From Roseicella sp. DB1501 (GTDB taxonomy: Bacteria; Pseudomonadota; Alphaproteobacteria; Acetobacterales; Acetobacteraceae): a stretch of 64,000 bases of DNA. The translations under genes were made by a program, and so were the position numbers. Under the pieces are notes generated by a model. The model made no database searches. It saw only the letters and a program-made list of their open reading frames with translations, and was not told the DNA's origin. Location of the stretch: contig NZ_JABFHG010000007.1 in NCBI RefSeq assembly GCF_013112485.1, forward strand, positions 62,001-126,000, written 5' to 3'. Below, piece by piece: positions 1-9,280 of this stretch. The stretch's first letter is position 1; each line of letters begins with the position of its first letter.

Positions 1-2412
1 GACAGCCCGCTCGATCCGGACGCCGCCCGGCACTGGCGCGCCCTCCCCCCCTTCGCCGCGCCGCCCGCCCTGCCGGCGGCGGTGCAGCCCCTCGCCGCGA
101 TGGTCGAGGCGCCGCCGGCCCTGGCGCGGGCCCTGTCGCAGATCGGCCTGCTGCCGGAGGGTGCCGAGGGGGCGGCGCTGCAATCCGCCCTCGCCCCCGG
201 CCAGGCGCTGGTCGCGCGCGACGGCGCGGTCTGGCGCTGGGACGGGCATACCGCCCGGGCCGATGCGCCGAATCCCGGCGCGACGCGCCTCGCCCTGCGC
301 AACCGCCTGCACGCCGCCGAGGCCCGGCTGGCGGGCAGCCGCGCCGCCACCGAGGCCGCCCGCGCCGCCCGGCAGCGGGCCGAGCGGGAGGAGGCCGAGG
401 CCATCGCCGCCGAGGCCGCGCAGCGGGAGACGCGCCGCGCCGCCGAAGCGCGCCTCGCCGCCGCGCGCGCCGAGGCGAGCCGGCTGGCCGCCGCCGCCGC
501 CGAGGCGGAGAGCCGGCTCTCGGCGCTGGAGCCGCAGCTCGCCCGGCTGGCCGGGGAGCATGCCGAGGCCGAGGCCGCCGCCGAGGTGGCCGCCGCCGCG
601 CTGCAAGCCCTGCCCGCCCCCGAGGCGGCGATCGCCGAATACGACGCGGCGGCCCGCGCCGAGACCGCCGCCGCCGCCGCCGAGGCCGAGGCGCGCGACG
701 CTCGGGCCGAGGCGGAGATGGGGTTGCAGCGCGCCCGCAGCGCCGCCGCCGCCCTCGCCGCCAGCGCCGCCCAGGCGGAAAGCCGGCGCGGCGCCCTGGC
801 GCCGCAGCTCGAGCGGCTCGGCACCGAGGCTGCCGAGGCCGAGGCGGCGTTCCAGGCGGCCCGCGAGGCCCTCGCCGGCCTGCCCGAGCTCGCCGCGCTG
901 CGTGCCGCCGCCGCCGCGACCGAGGCCGAGGATGCCGCGGCCGTCGCCGCCGAGGCCGCGGCGCGCGAGGCCCGCACCCGCGCCGAGGCGGCGCTGGAGA
1001 CGGCGCGCGAGGCGGCGGCGCGGCTCGCGGCCGAGGCCGCCCAGGCGGAAAGCCGCGTCGAGGCGCTGGCGCCGCAGCTCGCCCGCATCGCCGCCGAGGC
1101 CGAGGAGGCCGAGGCGGCGCGGGCCGAGGCGGCGGCGAGCCAGGCCGCGCTGCCGGCGCTGGAGGCGATCCGCGCCGGGGTGGAGACGGCCCGCGGCGCG
1201 CTCTCCGCCGCCCGGGCCGGCGAGGTCGGCGCGCTCGAGGCGGTGGCCGGGCTGCGGGCGGAGCGCGACCGGATCGCCGCCCGCCGCACCGCCGCCGAGG
1301 CCGAGCAGGCGGGCTGGACCACCCGGCGCGAGGATGCCGCCGCCCGGCGCGCGGCGCTGGAGGCGCGCGCCGCCGAGGCGCGGGCCGAGCATGACGGCCT
1401 CGCCGCGCTACCCGAGGCCGCCGCCGCCCGGCATCGGCAGGCCGGAACGGCGCTGGCCGAGGTGGAGGCGGCGCATGTCGCCGCCGCGGCGGCGCTGACG
1501 GCGGCCGAGACCGAGCGGCGCGAGGCGGCCGAGGCGCGGCGCGCGGCGGATGCCGCCTTCGCCGCGGCGCGCGAGGCGCAGCTCCGCGCCGAGGGCGCCG
1601 CCGAGCAGGCTGCCACCGCCGCCGAGGCGGTGCGCGGGCGGGTGGTGGAGCGGCTCGGCGAGGATGCCGCCCTGCCGGAGCCCGGCGAGCTCTCCGACGC
1701 CGCCGAGGACCGGGCGCGCCGCAAGCTGGAGCGCCTGGCGAAGGAGCGGGAGGAGATGGGCCCGGTCAATCTCCGCGCCGATGTCGAGATGGGCGAGATC
1801 GAGGGGCGGATCGCCGAGATCACCCGCGAGCGCGAGGAGATCGGCGCTGCCATCGCCAAGCTGCGCGGCTCGATCGGGCATATCAACCGTGAGGGCCGCG
1901 AGCGGCTGCGGACCATCTTCGACCGGGTGAACCGGGAGTTCATCGACCTCTTCACCCGGCTCTTCGGCGGCGGACGGGCGCATCTCGCCCTGGTCGGCTC
2001 GGAGGACCCGCTGGAGGCGGGGCTCGAGATCTATGCCGAGCCGCCGGGCAAGCGGCTCGCCGCCCTCTCCCTGCTCTCGGGCGGCGAGCAGGCGCTGACC
2101 GCCCTCTCCCTCATCTTCGCCGTCTTCCGCTGCCATCCGGCGCCGGTCTGCGTGCTGGACGAGGTGGACGCGCCGCTCGACGACGCCAATGTCGAGCGGC
2201 TCTGCGACCTGCTCGATGCCATGGCGATCGAGAGCGGCACCCGCTTCCTGGTGGTGACGCACCATCCGCTGACCATGGCGCGCATGCACCGGCTCTACGG
2301 CGTGACGATGCAGGAGCGCGGGGTGAGCCGGCTGCTGAGCGTCGATCTCGGCCGGGCGGTGGAGATGGTGGACGGGGGCGCGCCGGGCGGGACGGTGCAG
2401 GCGGCGGAATAG
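1..2412 (+). CDS. smc: Chromosome segregation protein SMC, C-terminal part (5' end outside window)
   Basis: The reading frame is open from base 1, so only the C-terminal half is present. SMC is the ATPase core of condensin. The C-terminal head domain is clear: the ABC signature LLSGGEQ is encoded at 2071-2091, followed by the Walker B stretch VCVLDEVDAPLDD and a D-loop/H-loop region ending VVTHH. Before the head lies a very long Ala/Glu/Arg-rich coiled coil with three 90-residue repeats (421-1230) and a hinge-proximal segment that cannot be delimited. The family is certain from the head domain; the start and total length cannot be judged here. The expansion of the coiled coil by internal repeats is unusual. 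Confidence 0.93.
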   Translation, partial: DSPLDPDAARHWRALPPFAAPPALPAAVQPLAAMVEAPPALARALSQIGLLPEGAEGAALQSALAPGQALVARDGAVWRWDGHTARADAPNPGATRLALRNRLHAAEARLAGSRAATEAARAARQRAEREEAEAIAAEAAQRETRRAAEARLAAARAEASRLAAAAAEAESRLSALEPQLARLAGEHAEAEAAAEVAAAALQALPAPEAAIAEYDAAARAETAAAAAEAEARDARAEAEMGLQRARSAAAALAASAAQAESRRGALAPQLERLGTEAAEAEAAFQAAREALAGLPELAALRAAAAATEAEDAAAVAAEAAAREARTRAEAALETAREAAARLAAEAAQAESRVEALAPQLARIAAEAEEAEAARAEAAASQAALPALEAIRAGVETARGALSAARAGEVGALEAVAGLRAERDRIAARRTAAEAEQAGWTTRREDAAARRAALEARAAEARAEHDGLAALPEAAAARHRQAGTALAEVEAAHVAAAAALTAAETERREAAEARRAADAAFAAAREAQLRAEGAAEQAATAAEAVRGRVVERLGEDAALPEPGELSDAAEDRARRKLERLAKEREEMGPVNLRADVEMGEIEGRIAEITREREEIGAAIAKLRGSIGHINREGRERLRTIFDRVNREFIDLFTRLFGGGRAHLALVGSEDPLEAGLEIYAEPPGKRLAALSLLSGGEQALTALSLIFAVFRCHPAPVCVLDEVDAPLDDANVERLCDLLDAMAIESGTRFLVVTHHPLTMARMHRLYGVTMQERGVSRLLSVDLGRAVEMVDGGAPGGTVQAAE
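421..1230 (+). repeat. Three 270-bp (90-residue) in-frame repeats in the SMC coiled coil
   Basis: Units run 421-690, 691-960 and 961-1230. Each contains the recurring block AESRxxALxPQLxRL followed by Glu/Ala-rich sequence and a Leu-Pro pair; the AESR codons fall at exactly 270-bp spacing (Ser-Arg codons at 511, 781, 1051). Units have diverged but are clearly alignable, so the coiled coil appears to have grown by duplication. Confidence 0.8.
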
Positions 2413-2497
2413 GCGCCCGCCGCGGCGAGGTTCATAATTTGTTCTTGAACTCCCCCACCCTTCTCGGCGCAGACTGCCGGGAAGAGGAGGCCATCCC

Positions 2498-2956
2498 ATG
2501 CCCGTCGCCCCCATCCCGCCCGGCTATCCGACCGTGATCCCCTATCTCGCCATCGACGGCGCCGCCCGCGCCCTCGCCTGGTATGCCGAGGCCCTCGGCG
2601 CCACCGAGCGCATGCGGCTCGAGGCGCCGGGCGGCCGGATCGGACATGCCGAGATCGCCATCGGCGACAGCCTGGTCATGCTGGCCGATCCCTGGCCGGA
2701 GGGCGACTTCATCGCCCCGGCGGGCGAGACGGCCTCGGTCGGCCTGCATCTCTATGTCGAGGATGCCGATGCCCTCTTCGCCCGGGCGGTCGGTGCCGGG
2801 GCGGAGGCGCTGCGGCCGATGGAGACGCAGTTCTACGGCGACCGGATCGGCACGCTGCGCGATCCCTTCGGGCATCGCTGGTTCATCGCCACGCATGTCG
2901 AGAACGTGCCGCCGGAGGAGATCGCCCGCCGGGCCAGGGCGATGTTCGGCGGGTGA
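2498..2956 (+). CDS. VOC-family (glyoxalase/PhnB-like) protein
   Basis: A 152-residue protein of the vicinal oxygen chelate superfamily, in the PhnB/bleomycin-resistance-like branch. It begins with the usual first beta strand and helix (PYLAIDGAARALAWYAEALG), has a central GRIGHAEIAIGDSLVML strand pair, and ends with DPFGHRW, the common C-terminal VOC signature. Members of this branch act on diverse substrates or none known, so the substrate cannot be named. The ATG at 2498 is preceded by a good ribosome site (AGAGGAGG). It stands alone between smc and an ABC exporter. The fold assignment is firm; the reaction is unknown. Confidence 0.85.
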   Translation: MPVAPIPPGYPTVIPYLAIDGAARALAWYAEALGATERMRLEAPGGRIGHAEIAIGDSLVMLADPWPEGDFIAPAGETASVGLHLYVEDADALFARAVGAGAEALRPMETQFYGDRIGTLRDPFGHRWFIATHVENVPPEEIARRARAMFGG

Positions 2957-3174
2957 TGCCGGGCACCCGCTGGCCCAACCTGCGGCCCGCAGGGCCGGGC
3001 GCCCGACCGGGCGCCGCGCCGAGTGGCGGGAAGCCAGGCCGTGCGAAGGCACGGCGCCCGGCGACTGAGGCGCAGGGCGGCTTCACCGTCCTGCGCGCGG
3101 TATCGGTCGCCGCCGTCGCGGCATCGTCACCGCGCGCCGCTTGATCCCGCGAGCCGCCGGACGATTGCTGCCCT

Positions 3175-5052
3175 ATGCCATTCCGCCGGCCCTTCCGAGT
3201 CTTCGAACGCCTGGTCGACCCCGTCGCCCCGCCCGGCAGCCCGGCCGGGCGGCTGCTCGGCACGCCGGTCCCCGAGACGGCGCCGCCGCACCGGCTGCTC
3301 GGCTTCTACTGGCACTTCCTGCGGCAGACCCGGGCGCTGTTCCTCGCCCTCTTCGGCGCGGGGATGCTGGTGGCGCTGCTCGACGCCGCCATCCCGGCCA
3401 TGATCGGCAGGCTGGTCGGGCTGCTGGGCACGCATGCGCGGGACCAGCTCTGGGCCGAGGCCTGGCCGCTGCTGCTCGGCATGGGCGCCGTCATGCTGCT
3501 CGGCCGGCCGGTGGCGCTGTTGCTACAGAACCTGATCACCCAACAGGGCATCAACGGCAACGTCACCAGCATGATCCGCTGGCAGAGCCACTGGCAGGTG
3601 GTGCGCCAGGGCTTGCCCTTCTTCCAGGAGGATTTCGCCGGGCGCATCGCCAACCGCGTCATGCAGGCCGGGCCGGCGCTGCGCGAGAGCGTGGTGCAGG
3701 TGATCAACGCCGTCTGGTACATCCTGGTCTACGGCACCGCGGCGCTGCTGCTGCTCGCCGGCACCGACTGGCGCCTCGCCCTGCCGATCGCCGCCTGGTT
3801 CCCGCTCTACGCCCTGCTGCTGCGCTTCCTGGTGCCGCGGATGCGCGAGCGCTCGCGCCGCGCCGCGGAGCAGCGCAGCCTGCTCACCGGGCGCATCGTC
3901 GACAGCTACACCAACATCCAGACGGTGAAGCTGTTCGCCCGGGCGCGGGAGGAGGATGCCTTCATCCGCGACGGGGTGCTCGGCCTGACCGAAGCCTTCC
4001 AGCGGCAGATGCGCCTCGTCACCTTCAACGGCTTCGCCCTCGCCACGCTGAACGCCGCCATGATCACCGCCATGGCGGCGATCGCGGTCTGGCTCTGGAC
4101 CCGCGGGGCGATCGAGGTGGCGGCCGTCGCCACCGCCCTGCCGATGGCCTGGCAGATCGCCAACATCTCCGGCTGGGTGGCCTTCAACGTCACCGCCATC
4201 TTCGAGAATCTCGGCGTGGTGCAGGAGAGCATGGGCTCCATCGCCGTGCCGCCGACCGCGCCTGACCCGCCGGGGGCGGTGCCGCTCCGCGTCCCGCGCG
4301 GCGAGGTGCGCTTCGAGCGGGTGCGCTTCGGCTACGGACGGGAGACCGGGGTGATCCAGGACCTCGACCTCCGCATCGCACCGGGCGAGCGGGTCGGGCT
4401 GGTCGGGCATTCCGGCGCCGGCAAGTCGACGCTGGTGAACCTGCTGCTCGGCTTCTTCCGGCCGGAGGAGGGGCGCATCCTGGTGGACGGCCAGGACATC
4501 GCCGGGGTCACGCTGGAGAGCCTGCGGGCGGCGATCGGGGTGGTGACGCAGGACACCGCGCTGCTGCACCGCTCGATCCGCGACAACATCCGCTACGGCC
4601 GGCCGGAGGCGACGATGGCCGAGGTGGAGGCCGCCGCGGCGCGGTCGCATGCCGATGCCTTCATCCGCGACCTGCAGGACTGGCGCGGCCGTACCGGCTA
4701 CGAGGCGCAGGTCGGCGAGCGCGGGGTGAAGCTCTCGGGCGGCCAGCGGCAGCGCATCGCCATCGCCCGGGTGCTGCTGAAGGATGCGCCGATCCTGGTG
4801 CTGGACGAGGCGACGAGCGCCCTCGACTCCGAGGTGGAGGCGGCAATCCAGGAGCAGCTCGGCACGCTGATGCAGGGCAAGACCGTGCTCGCCATCGCGC
4901 ACCGGCTCTCCACCCTCTCGCGCATGGACCGGCTGGTGGTGCTGCAGCACGGGCGGATCGTCGAGGAGGGCACCCATGCGGCGCTGCTGCGGCGGGACGG
5001 CACCTATGCCCGGCTCTGGCGGCAGCAGAGCGGGGCCTTCGCGGGAGTCTAG
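3175..5052 (+). CDS. ABC exporter, fused permease and ATPase (half-transporter)
   Basis: A 625-residue type I ABC exporter half-transporter. The first ~330 residues form the six-helix transmembrane domain; the ATPase follows, with Walker A GHSGAGKST near residues 411-419, signature LSGGQRQRIAIAR near 521, Walker B ILVLDEATSALDS near 541 and the H-loop AHRLST. It probably works as a homodimer in the inner membrane. The C-terminal half resembles the Atm1/MsbA-like group, but no substrate can be inferred and no partner gene is adjacent. The start at 3175 is the first in-frame ATG before the hydrophobic region; its ribosome site is weak. Confidence 0.9.
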   Translation: MPFRRPFRVFERLVDPVAPPGSPAGRLLGTPVPETAPPHRLLGFYWHFLRQTRALFLALFGAGMLVALLDAAIPAMIGRLVGLLGTHARDQLWAEAWPLLLGMGAVMLLGRPVALLLQNLITQQGINGNVTSMIRWQSHWQVVRQGLPFFQEDFAGRIANRVMQAGPALRESVVQVINAVWYILVYGTAALLLLAGTDWRLALPIAAWFPLYALLLRFLVPRMRERSRRAAEQRSLLTGRIVDSYTNIQTVKLFARAREEDAFIRDGVLGLTEAFQRQMRLVTFNGFALATLNAAMITAMAAIAVWLWTRGAIEVAAVATALPMAWQIANISGWVAFNVTAIFENLGVVQESMGSIAVPPTAPDPPGAVPLRVPRGEVRFERVRFGYGRETGVIQDLDLRIAPGERVGLVGHSGAGKSTLVNLLLGFFRPEEGRILVDGQDIAGVTLESLRAAIGVVTQDTALLHRSIRDNIRYGRPEATMAEVEAAAARSHADAFIRDLQDWRGRTGYEAQVGERGVKLSGGQRQRIAIARVLLKDAPILVLDEATSALDSEVEAAIQEQLGTLMQGKTVLAIAHRLSTLSRMDRLVVLQHGRIVEEGTHAALLRRDGTYARLWRQQSGAFAGV

Positions 5053-5177
5053 GCGGGGTCCTCCCATCGGGGCATTCCCCGCTGCCGGCGGGGCGCCACC
5101 GCCGGCCGCGCGCGTTGCGCGGGCCAGCCGTTCCGCGCATTCTGCTGCGGCAACGACCTTCGGGAGCAATCTCCAGG

Positions 5178-6269
5178 ATGAATCGCCGCCGCCTGCTCGC
5201 AAGCGGCGCCGCTGGTGCCGCCGGCGCCGCGACGCTCGCCACGCCCAACCTCGCCTCGGCGCAGCCGCGCCTCCGCTGGCGCTGCCCGGGCAGCTTCCCG
5301 AAATCCCTCGACACCCTTTACGGCACCCAGGAATACATCGCCCGGCGCGTTTCGGAGATGACCGACGGCGCCTTCCAGATCCAGGTCTTCGGCCCGGGCG
5401 AGCTGGTGCCCGCCTTGCAGGTGCTGGACGCGGTCGGCGCCGGCACTGTCGAGTGCGGCTTCACCAGCGGCTACTACTACCTGGGCAAGGACCCCTCCCT
5501 CGCCATCGTCACCTGTATCCCCTTCGGCCTCTCCTCCCGCCAGCACTGGGCCTGGCTGACCCATGGCGGGGCGCGGGAGCTCTATGCCGAGGTCTATCGC
5601 GACCAGGGCGTGGTCGGCATCCCGGCCGGCAACACCGCGGCGCAGATGGGCGGCTGGTTCAGGAAGGAGATCAAGTCGGTCGAGGACCTGAAGGGGCTGA
5701 AATTCCGCATCGCCGGCTATGGCGGCAACGTGCTCGGCAAGCTCGGCGTGGTGACGCAACAGATCGGCGGCCCGGACATCTACCCGGCGCTGGAGCGCGG
5801 GGTGATCGACGGCGCCGAATGGGTCGGGCCCTATGACGACGAGAAGCTCGGCTTCAACCGCGTCGCCCAGTTCTATTACTACCCCGGCTGGTGGGAGTAC
5901 TCGCCCTCCATCGACATGATGGTGAACGCCAAGGCCTATGAGGAGCTGCCGGCGCAGTACAAGGCCGTGCTGAACGCCGCCTGCACCGAGAGCTGGCATT
6001 GGATGGCGGCGCGCTACGACGTGCTGAACCCGGCGGCGCTGCGGCGGCTGCTCGCCTCCGGCACCCAGCTCCGCGGCTTCCCGCGCGACGTGCTGCAGGC
6101 CTGCTACAAGGCGACGCAGGAGCTCTATGCCGAGCTCGGCGAGCAGAACCCGCGCTTCAAGCGGCTGCATGCGAAGTGGGACGCCTTCCGCATCGAGCAG
6201 ACGCAGTGGCTGCGCGTGGCGGAGGACAGCCTCGGGAACTTCCTCGCGGTGCAGACGGCGCAACGCTGA
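5178..6269 (+). CDS. TRAP transporter solute receptor, DctP family (copy 1)
   Basis: A 363-residue periplasmic receptor of the TRAP (DctP) family. The N-terminus has a twin-arginine-like leader (MNRRRLLASG, then an Ala-rich stretch ending SAQ), so export via Tat is likely. The mature part contains typical DctP blocks: GAFQIQVFGPGELVP, KSVEDLKGLKFRI, and a GVIDGAEWVGPYDDEKLG segment lining the binding site. TRAP receptors bind organic acids and deliver them to DctQM membrane subunits, but no dctQM genes lie nearby. ATG 5178 is preferred over upstream starts because the leader begins there. A close paralogue follows after 112 bp. Confidence 0.9.
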   Translation: MNRRRLLASGAAGAAGAATLATPNLASAQPRLRWRCPGSFPKSLDTLYGTQEYIARRVSEMTDGAFQIQVFGPGELVPALQVLDAVGAGTVECGFTSGYYYLGKDPSLAIVTCIPFGLSSRQHWAWLTHGGARELYAEVYRDQGVVGIPAGNTAAQMGGWFRKEIKSVEDLKGLKFRIAGYGGNVLGKLGVVTQQIGGPDIYPALERGVIDGAEWVGPYDDEKLGFNRVAQFYYYPGWWEYSPSIDMMVNAKAYEELPAQYKAVLNAACTESWHWMAARYDVLNPAALRRLLASGTQLRGFPRDVLQACYKATQELYAELGEQNPRFKRLHAKWDAFRIEQTQWLRVAEDSLGNFLAVQTAQR

Positions 6270-6381
6270 GCAGCCTGGCGGACCGGTGGCGATCCTTGCG
6301 CTCGCCGCACGGTTCGTGATCGACTCGGGCAGGCCGCCGAGGCAGGGCGGCCCCGCCGAAGCCAGGGAGAGAACATTGTCC

Positions 6382-7458
6382 ATGAACCGCCGCGGCCTGC
6401 TGGCCGCGGGCGCCGCCGGCACTGCGCTGGCCGCCCCGAACCTCGCCGCCGCCCAGGCCCAGGTCATGTGGCGCTGCGCCGGCAGCTTCCCGAAATCCAC
6501 CGATGTCCTCTGGGGCGTGCAGGAGATGATCGCCCGCCGGGTCGGCGAGCTGACCGGCGGCGCCTTCCAAATCCGTCCCTTCGCGGCCGGCGAGCTGGTG
6601 CCGGCGCTGCAGGTGATGGACGCCGTCGGCGCCGGCACCATCGAGTGCGGCTACACCGCCGCCTACTACTACATCGGCAAGGACCCGACGCTCGGCTTCG
6701 GCTCGGTCATGCCCTTCGGCATGAACACCCGCCAGCATCTGGCCTGGATCCACCAGGGCGGCGGCCGCGAGCTGATGGAGGAGGTCTACCGCGACCAGGG
6801 CGTGGTCCCCCTGCCCTGCAGCAACACCGGCGCGCAGATGGGCGGCTGGCTGCGCAAGGAGATCAAGTCGGTTGAGGACCTGAAAGGGCTGAAATTCCGC
6901 ATCGCCGGCCTCGCCGGCACGGTGCTGACCAAGCTCGGCGTCGTCGCGCAGCAGCTCGGCGCAGCCGATATCTATCCGGCGCTCGAGCGCGGCGTGGTGG
7001 ACGGGGCCGAATGGGTCGGGCCGCATGACGACGAGAAGCTCGGCCTCCATCGCATCGCGCCCTACTACTACTATCCCGGCTGGTGGGAGCCCTGCTCCGA
7101 GGGCGAAATCATGGTCAATGCCCGGGCCTGGGAAGCGCTGCCGAAGCAATACCAGCAGGCGCTGGAGGTGGCGACGGGCGAAAGCCAGGTCTGGAGCACC
7201 TCGCGCTACGACATGCTGAACGTGCAGGCGCTGCGCCGGATGGTGGGCGGCGGCACCCAGCTCCGCGCCTATCCGCGGGACGTGCTGCAGGTCTGCTACA
7301 AGGCGACGCAGGACACCTATGCCGAGATGGGTGAGCGCAACCCGCGCTTCCGCAAGGTGCATGCCGGCTGGGACCGCTTCCGCCGCGACACCCAGGCCTG
7401 GTTCCGCGTCGCCGAGGACAGCAGCGCCAATTTCCTGGCGCTGGTCGAGCGGGGCTGA
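6382..7458 (+). CDS. TRAP transporter solute receptor, DctP family (copy 2)
   Basis: A 358-residue DctP-family receptor, paralogous to the preceding gene and probably formed by tandem duplication. The leader MNRRGLLAAGAAG carries a twin-arginine-like motif and ends near AAAQAQ. Shared blocks include KSVEDLKGLKFRIAG, GVVDGAEWVGPHDDEKLG and YYYYPGWWEP. Differences cluster at ligand-facing loops, so the two receptors may take different acids; this is inference. ATG 6382 is used; a TTG two codons upstream is possible. No TRAP membrane subunits are present. The gene is followed by a strong hairpin shared with a convergent gene. Confidence 0.9.
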   Translation: MNRRGLLAAGAAGTALAAPNLAAAQAQVMWRCAGSFPKSTDVLWGVQEMIARRVGELTGGAFQIRPFAAGELVPALQVMDAVGAGTIECGYTAAYYYIGKDPTLGFGSVMPFGMNTRQHLAWIHQGGGRELMEEVYRDQGVVPLPCSNTGAQMGGWLRKEIKSVEDLKGLKFRIAGLAGTVLTKLGVVAQQLGAADIYPALERGVVDGAEWVGPHDDEKLGLHRIAPYYYYPGWWEPCSEGEIMVNARAWEALPKQYQQALEVATGESQVWSTSRYDMLNVQALRRMVGGGTQLRAYPRDVLQVCYKATQDTYAEMGERNPRFRKVHAGWDRFRRDTQAWFRVAEDSSANFLALVERG

Positions 7459-7471
7459 GCCACGCGGCGCG

Positions 7472-7499
7472 GGCCCTGATGCGGGGACGCATCAGGGCC
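7472..7499. terminator. Hairpin between convergent genes (bidirectional terminator)
   Basis: A perfect 12-bp stem (GGCCCTGATGCG with its complement) and a four-base GGGA loop sit between the stop of the second TRAP receptor and the stop of the convergent binding-protein gene. There is no T tract, so intrinsic termination is only likely. Confidence 0.55.
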
Positions 7500-7506
7500 A
7501 CCGGCC

Positions 7507-9096
7507 CTACTTATCCTTCAGCCGCACGTGCCGCAGCGCAAAGTAGTTGTCCGGCGTCTGCACCACCTCGGCCGTGTTGCGCGCCGCCCAGACGATCTGC
7601 TGCTGGTGCAGCGGGATGTAGAGCGCCTCGTCGCGCACGATGCGGCCGACCTCGTTGATCATGCCCTGGCGCTTCGCGGCATCGGTCTCGACCGCGATGA
7701 GATCGGTCAGTTCGTCGATGCGGGCGTTGGCGATGCCGCCGTTGTTGAAGTTGCCGCGCGCCTTGCCGTCGCGAGAGGCGATGAGGTTGAAGATGGCGTT
7801 GTGCGCATCGCCCGTCGCCGGGGTCCAGCCCAGCAGGTAGAAGCTGGTGTTGTAGCGCGGCGCGTTGATCTCGGCGAAGTAGCGGGCGCGGGTCTGGGCG
7901 TTCAGCGTCACCTTCATGCCGATGCGCGCCAGCATGGAGACGATGGCGGTGCAGATCGCCTCGTCATTCACGTAGCGGTCGTTCGGGCAGTCCATGGTCA
8001 CGCCGAAGCCGTCCGGATAGCCCGCCTCGGCCAGCAGCTTCTTCGCGCCGGCGGCATCGAGCGGCAGGCGCTTGTCCTCCGCCTCGACATAGCCGTTGAC
8101 GCCCGGCCCCCACATCAGCCCGGTCGGGTGCGACTGGCCGCGCATGACGGTGCGGTGGATGGCGTTGATGTCGATCGCCTGGTACAGGGCGCGCCGGACG
8201 CGGGCATCCTTGAAGGGATTCTTGCCCTTCACGTCGCTCTTCAGCAGCTCCGGCCGCAGCTGGTCCATGCCGAGATAGATGGTCCGCAGCTCCGGCCCCT
8301 GGATGATGCGCACGCCCTGGCTGTTGCCGATGCGCGTCACGTCCTGCGGCGGCACGGTGTAGACGAAATCCACCTCGCCCGAGAGCAGCGCCGCGACGCG
8401 CGTCGCGTCGTTGGCGATGATGTTGAGCTCGGCCCGCTCGATGTTGTGGGTCGGCTTGTCCCACCAGCCGGGGTTGCGCTCCAGCACCGTTTTGCGGTCG
8501 GGCTCGCGGCTGACCAGGCGGAAGGGTCCGGTGCCCATGGCGTTGCGGGTGGCGAAATTCTCCTCCCGGCTCGTCAGGTCGGCGGGCTTGGTGGCGTTGT
8601 TCTTCTCCGCCCAGGCCTTCGACATGATCGCCCAGGTGGTGATCTCCTGCAGCAGGATCGGGTCGGGGGCGAGGGTCTCGATCTCGACCGTGTGGTCGTT
8701 GACCTTGCGCACCTCCTTCACCGAGGAGAGCACGGCGGCGAGGTTCGAGCCCGTGGCGCGCACGCGCTCGGCGCTGAAGACCACGTCCTCGGCGGTGAAG
8801 GGCGTGCCGTCGGAGAATTTCACGCCCTGGCGCAGGTGGAAGCGCCAGATGGTGGGCGAGGGCTGCTCCCAGCGCTCGGCCAGCGCCGGCTCGATCCCCA
8901 TCTCCTTGTTCCGCCGCACCAGCGGCTCGTAGATATTGGCGTTGAAGGAGAGCAGGAAGGTTTCGTTGCGCCCGTAGGGGTCCATCGAATTGACGTCGCC
9001 GTCATTGGCCCAGCGGAAGACCAGGGCGCCGGCCGGCGCGGGGATGGCGAGGGCGGTGCCGCAGAGCAGCGCGGCGGCGAGGGCGAGGCGACGCAT
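7507..9096 (-). CDS. ABC transporter substrate-binding protein, family 5 (peptide/nickel/opine type)
   Basis: A 529-residue periplasmic protein of solute-binding family 5 (DppA/OppA fold). It has a Sec signal peptide (about residues 1-24, cleaved near PAGALV) and the family's blocks: WRFHLRQGVKFSDGTPFTAE, GTGPFRL, and DARVRRALYQAID. Family members bind peptides, glutathione, opines or metal chelates for ABC importers. No permease or ATPase gene is adjacent, so the ligand is open. The ATG at 9096 starts the signal peptide directly. It is convergent with the TRAP receptors. Confidence 0.9.
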   Translation of the reverse strand: MRRLALAAALLCGTALAIPAPAGALVFRWANDGDVNSMDPYGRNETFLLSFNANIYEPLVRRNKEMGIEPALAERWEQPSPTIWRFHLRQGVKFSDGTPFTAEDVVFSAERVRATGSNLAAVLSSVKEVRKVNDHTVEIETLAPDPILLQEITTWAIMSKAWAEKNNATKPADLTSREENFATRNAMGTGPFRLVSREPDRKTVLERNPGWWDKPTHNIERAELNIIANDATRVAALLSGEVDFVYTVPPQDVTRIGNSQGVRIIQGPELRTIYLGMDQLRPELLKSDVKGKNPFKDARVRRALYQAIDINAIHRTVMRGQSHPTGLMWGPGVNGYVEAEDKRLPLDAAGAKKLLAEAGYPDGFGVTMDCPNDRYVNDEAICTAIVSMLARIGMKVTLNAQTRARYFAEINAPRYNTSFYLLGWTPATGDAHNAIFNLIASRDGKARGNFNNGGIANARIDELTDLIAVETDAAKRQGMINEVGRIVRDEALYIPLHQQQIVWAARNTAEVVQTPDNYFALRHVRLKDK

Positions 9097-9203
9097 GTCT
9101 TCTGGTTCTCCCAGCGCGGTCGAGGCGCGGGACGGTATCGCGACCGCCGCGAACCGGCAACGTCCGGTGGAGAACTCCGTTTGCCGTCAAGGCCATGGAC
9201 GCG

Positions 9204-9225
9204 AAAAGGGGGCCTTGCGGCCCCC
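9204..9225 (-). terminator. Rho-independent terminator of the F0 ATP synthase operon
   Basis: On the minus strand, 55 bases past the atpF stop, a 7-bp G+C stem (GGGGGCC with GGCCCCC, four-base loop) is followed directly by four T residues. This is a classical intrinsic terminator for the atpIBEGF transcript. Confidence 0.8.
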
Positions 9226-9280
9226 GATCCACCGGCTCAGATCCGCAACCGGGCCACAAGCTTGGCCCAGCGACCAACCC

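Noticed and set aside
2957-3174. Possible small gene between the VOC protein and the ABC exporter
   Set aside because: Open frames there are GC-driven, overlap in several phases and show no protein-like pattern.
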